11,153 bases of DNA from Cyanobacteria bacterium UBA8156 (lineage in GTDB: Bacteria > Cyanobacteriota > Cyanobacteriia > Pseudanabaenales > Pseudanabaenaceae): NCBI GenBank assembly GCA_003456125.1, contig DMPD01000249.1, positions 1 to 11,153 of the forward strand, given 5' to 3'. Shown here in pieces: positions 8,853 to 11,153 of this stretch. The translations under genes and the position numbers were made by a program. Under the pieces are notes generated by a model. That model worked only from the letters and a program-made list of their open reading frames with translations, ran no database searches and had not been told where the DNA came from. The first letter of the stretch is position 1. Each line of letters begins with the position of its first letter.

Positions 8853-10424
8853 CTACTGTCCGGGCAACGGTGGTGGGGGTAGGTCGCCCTGTTGACGCTG
8901 GGCCAACCACCTTTGCATGGTCTGGTTCAAGCGCTGTGACTCCGCTAACGATTTTTGCAGGGAGCGCAGGGCATTTTTCCGGGCGGTGATGTCCACCAGT
9001 ACGCCGTGCAACGACAGCAATTCGCCGTTTTCATTTTTCTGGGCCCGACCCCGATCGTTCACCCACTTGATCTGACCCAGGGCGGTCACCACCCGATAAT
9101 CCAAATCAAAGAACCCCTGCTGCTGAGCCATGGCTTCTTTCTCGGCCACAATCGGCTCGTCTTCCGGCAAAATTATTTCCGCGAGCGACCGCACCGAGTC
9201 CCCCAGAAAATCTTGGGCGGGATACCCCAACAACGTTTCCACAAAATCGCTGAGGTACTCCAGTTTGCCCTGCTCCCCGGCTTGAATTCGGTACACCGCA
9301 CCATCGACGTTGGCAATGGTGGCCTGCAATTGTTGTTCCCGGTCGGCCAGCAGGCTGAGGGTTTGTGATTGTTGAGTAACTGCCGCCAATTGCCGCCACC
9401 GCAGGTACCCCGCAATCGTCAACAACAACAACGTAAAACCGGTGAGGGTGTTCAGACCGTTCAAAGCCATGTTGATTTGACCCGCATCCACTACCAAGGC
9501 GATCGCCCAATCGGTGCCCTGAATCGGCTGATAGGCGACGTACTTGGCTTCCCGACGGGGCTGGTTTAGCGGCTGCCAAAATTTGACGCCGGTTTCTTGC
9601 CGGGTCATGGCTTGGGCGATCGCCGCCAGTTGGCGATCGGGGGACTCGGTTAGCACCGCTGAGGCGCGATTGGTGCCTTCCAAGTTCGAGTTGGCCGAAA
9701 AAATGCGCCGCCCTTGTCGATCCAAAATGAAACCGTACTGCTTCTCCCCCTGAAAATCGGCAAACTTGCTCAGAAAAGCGGTTTCCGAAAAAGCGGCGGC
9801 CACTACCCCCACAATTTCCGCCTTGCCCTCCCGATTTTCGAGGCTGAGGGGCGTGCTCACGGTCAATCGCATTTCGCCGGGTACCCAACTTTCGTCGGGG
9901 GGATGAACATAGGTCTGCCCCTTGATGGCGGCCTGAAAGGCTGGGTGCCGCGCCAAGTTGCGCGTACTCTTTCCCTCCATGCTGTTGGCTTGGGTGCCGT
10001 TGGGCAGGGCCAGGGCAAACACAATGAAATCATCGTTGCTGGTGGTCTGATACCGTGCCCTTTCGGTGGCTGTCACCGCCGGTTGCCAGTTGCCTTTTTG
10101 GGCCGCCCGTACCGCGTCTTCAAGCCGACGGGTAACCGCCAGCTTCAGCACTTCGATGCGCCGCTCCCGCAATTCTTCTTCCAAAATATCGGTGCCAACC
10201 CCCAACCGCCGTGAGAGCTTTTCGCCCTCATTGGCTAAGGTCAGCTCCCGCAATTGCCCATAGACCACTAAGGTGCCCACCACCAACAACCCAAAAAAGA
10301 CCAACGATCCCAGCCAAGGCCACGCCTGTTGCCACGGCGGTGTGGTGTCCCCCCGATTTGACGTACCTTCCAACCCCGTTGCCCCCCTTCGGCTTGGTAC
10401 CGGCTGTAGCGCTGCACGTACCAT
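8853..10424 (-). CDS. Membrane Cache-PAS sensor protein lacking a kinase domain
   Basis: Residues are numbered from TTG 10481. Membrane helix about 57-76 (GSLVFFGLLVVGTLVVYGQL), periplasmic dCache-like region about 80-335, second helix about 343-360, then one PAS domain about 384-502 (ending GVLVDITARK) and a helix to about 525. It ends with a proline-rich tail GDLPPPPLPGQ. It aligns without large gaps to the first half of the downstream hybrid kinase: shared NVSTP/TVSTP, KYVAYQP, GTDWAIALVV, AGYLRWRQL and LQATI. It stops in the helix after the PAS where the kinase copy runs on into PAS2 and HisKA. No catalytic or DNA-binding domain is present, so it can only sense and pass a signal through partners, or compete with its paralogue (inference). 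Start: TTG 10481 has no ribosome binding site and gives a 57-residue N-terminus before the helix. ATG 10424 (residue 20) is preferred, though it too lacks a clear Shine-Dalgarno sequence. Confidence 0.87.
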   Translation of the reverse strand: MVRAALQPVPSRRGATGLEGTSNRGDTTPPWQQAWPWLGSLVFFGLLVVGTLVVYGQLRELTLANEGEKLSRRLGVGTDILEEELRERRIEVLKLAVTRRLEDAVRAAQKGNWQPAVTATERARYQTTSNDDFIVFALALPNGTQANSMEGKSTRNLARHPAFQAAIKGQTYVHPPDESWVPGEMRLTVSTPLSLENREGKAEIVGVVAAAFSETAFLSKFADFQGEKQYGFILDRQGRRIFSANSNLEGTNRASAVLTESPDRQLAAIAQAMTRQETGVKFWQPLNQPRREAKYVAYQPIQGTDWAIALVVDAGQINMALNGLNTLTGFTLLLLTIAGYLRWRQLAAVTQQSQTLSLLADREQQLQATIANVDGAVYRIQAGEQGKLEYLSDFVETLLGYPAQDFLGDSVRSLAEIILPEDEPIVAEKEAMAQQQGFFDLDYRVVTALGQIKWVNDRGRAQKNENGELLSLHGVLVDITARKNALRSLQKSLAESQRLNQTMQRWLAQRQQGDLPPPPLPGQ

Positions 10425-10454
10425 ATTTCGCCCAACCCGTTTGCATGCCAACTT

Positions 10455-10495
10455 GTTTACATGGTCATTATTCCGTAGCAAATATAAAAGTGCCG
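10455..10495 (-). promoter_or_regulatory. AT-rich gap, possible promoter of the sensor-kinase genes
   Basis: Just after the rsmB stop the sequence becomes clearly AT-rich against GC-rich surroundings. On the minus strand it contains CTTTTATATTTGC and GGAATAATG, either of which could serve as a -10 element (TATATT at 10481-10486). No convincing -35 at 17 nt was found. If a promoter lies here, the TTG 10481 start of the sensor protein would be excluded and ATG 10424 favoured. Confidence 0.25.
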
Positions 10496-10505
10496 GCTAC
10501 CCCAA

Positions 10506-11153
10506 TCACCAATCCCGCTGCAATTGGGCAAAGAAAAAGCCGCTGCGATCGCCGCGGGGGCTGGTGTAGCCAAAACCTTCGGGGGTGACTTCAGGGAAAT
10601 TTTTGAGGGAAACTCCCTGCCAATGGGGATGGGTTTGCAAAAAATGGTGAACCACGGCTTCGTTTTCGGCGCGATGCAGGGTGCAGGTGACGTAGAGCAA
10701 TACCCCACCGGGCTTGACCCAAACGGCCGCCGCCTGCAACAGTTCTTGCTGGAGTTGGATCAAGCCGGGCCACTGCGCCGGGGTCATGCGCCAGCGGGCA
10801 TCGGCATGGTGATGCAGGGTACCCAACCCCGAACAGGGCACGTCCAACAACACCCGATCGGCGATCGCCTCCCAATCCCGAAACTGCCGGCTGTCGCCCG
10901 CCCGCCCTTGGATGCTGTGGAGTCCCAACCGCCGGGCATTGGCCGTCACCGCTTTTAACCGATGGGGGTGCACGTCGCAGGCCCAGATCGTGGCGCGATC
11001 GCCCGTATACTCCGCCAGATGGGTGGTTTTGCCGCCGGGGGCGGCACAGGCATCGAGGATGGTTTCGCCGGGCTGGGGATCGAGCAAGGGTACGGCCCAT
11101 TGGGCCGCCGCATCCTGTACCGACCATTCCCCCTCGGCAAAACCGGGCAATTG
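10506..11153 (-). CDS. rsmB: 16S rRNA (cytosine-C5)-methyltransferase RsmB, C-terminal part (5' end outside window)
   Basis: The catalytic domain of an RsmB/Sun-type enzyme, which in E. coli methylates C967 of 16S rRNA using S-adenosylmethionine. The frame is open to the right edge, so the TTG at 11150 is internal and the N-terminal NusB-like domain expected in RsmB lies outside. Visible motifs, numbered from 11150: PGFAEGEWSVQD (2-13); SAM-binding loop DACAAPGGKTTH (33-44); acidic residue of motif II in WACDVHPHRL; motif IV DVPCSGLGTL with C106, the cysteine that assists product release; motif VI TCTLH with C156, the nucleophile; and a C-terminal GFFFAQL strand. Both cysteines required of RNA m5C methyltransferases are present, so the enzyme looks active. 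DVPCSGLGTLHHHADARW is close to the cyanobacterial RsmB type. The next gene on this strand begins within about 80 nt of its TGA stop. Confidence 0.93.
   Translation of the reverse strand, partial: QLPGFAEGEWSVQDAAAQWAVPLLDPQPGETILDACAAPGGKTTHLAEYTGDRATIWACDVHPHRLKAVTANARRLGLHSIQGRAGDSRQFRDWEAIADRVLLDVPCSGLGTLHHHADARWRMTPAQWPGLIQLQQELLQAAAVWVKPGGVLLYVTCTLHRAENEAVVHHFLQTHPHWQGVSLKNFPEVTPEGFGYTSPRGDRSGFFFAQLQRDW

Noticed and set aside
8853..8910. Sensor gene and kinase gene as one gene split by a frameshift
   Set aside because: Both carry their own complete membrane-Cache-membrane-PAS module, so they are a tandem duplication. Joining them would repeat the whole input half.

Overview
The window is cyanobacterial chromosome. 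The large RNA polymerase subunit is split into rpoC1 and rpoC2, and rpoC2 carries the very long trigger-loop insertion (SI3) typical of cyanobacteria. The HIP1 octamer GCGATCGC occurs 18 times in about 11 kb, which fits a GC-rich, HIP1-carrying cyanobacterium and argues against the marine picocyanobacteria. I cannot name the genus.

Plus strand, 2-4901: the 3' end of rpoC1 (gamma subunit) and the complete rpoC2 (1464 aa) follow each other with a 52-nt gap, as in the usual rpoB-rpoC1-rpoC2 operon. Catalytic landmarks of RpoC2 are intact: bridge helix, four zinc cysteines and trigger loop. Three parts look enlarged against the family as I know it: the C-terminal part of RpoC1, a segment just after the jaw region of RpoC2, and a long, very acidic RpoC2 tail.

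Convergence zone, 4902-5033: about 130 bp holding a small hairpin and two back-to-back bulged hairpins. They probably serve as terminators between rpoC2 and the minus-strand genes arriving from the right.

Minus strand, 11153 down to 5034, in transcription order: the 3' part of rsmB (16S rRNA m5C methyltransferase), a membrane Cache-PAS sensor protein with no kinase, a Cache-PAS-PAS hybrid histidine kinase with two receiver domains, and a GNAT acetyltransferase. Gaps are short (about 30-80 nt), so these may be co-transcribed. The two sensor genes are tandem paralogues, colinear from the first membrane helix through the first PAS domain. The upstream copy stops exactly where the kinase copy continues into signalling domains.

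The most interesting items are the enlarged RNA polymerase regions and the kinase-less sensor beside its full-length paralogue. No mobile element, CRISPR array, tRNA or rRNA was seen, and no stretch over 300 bp lacks a gene.
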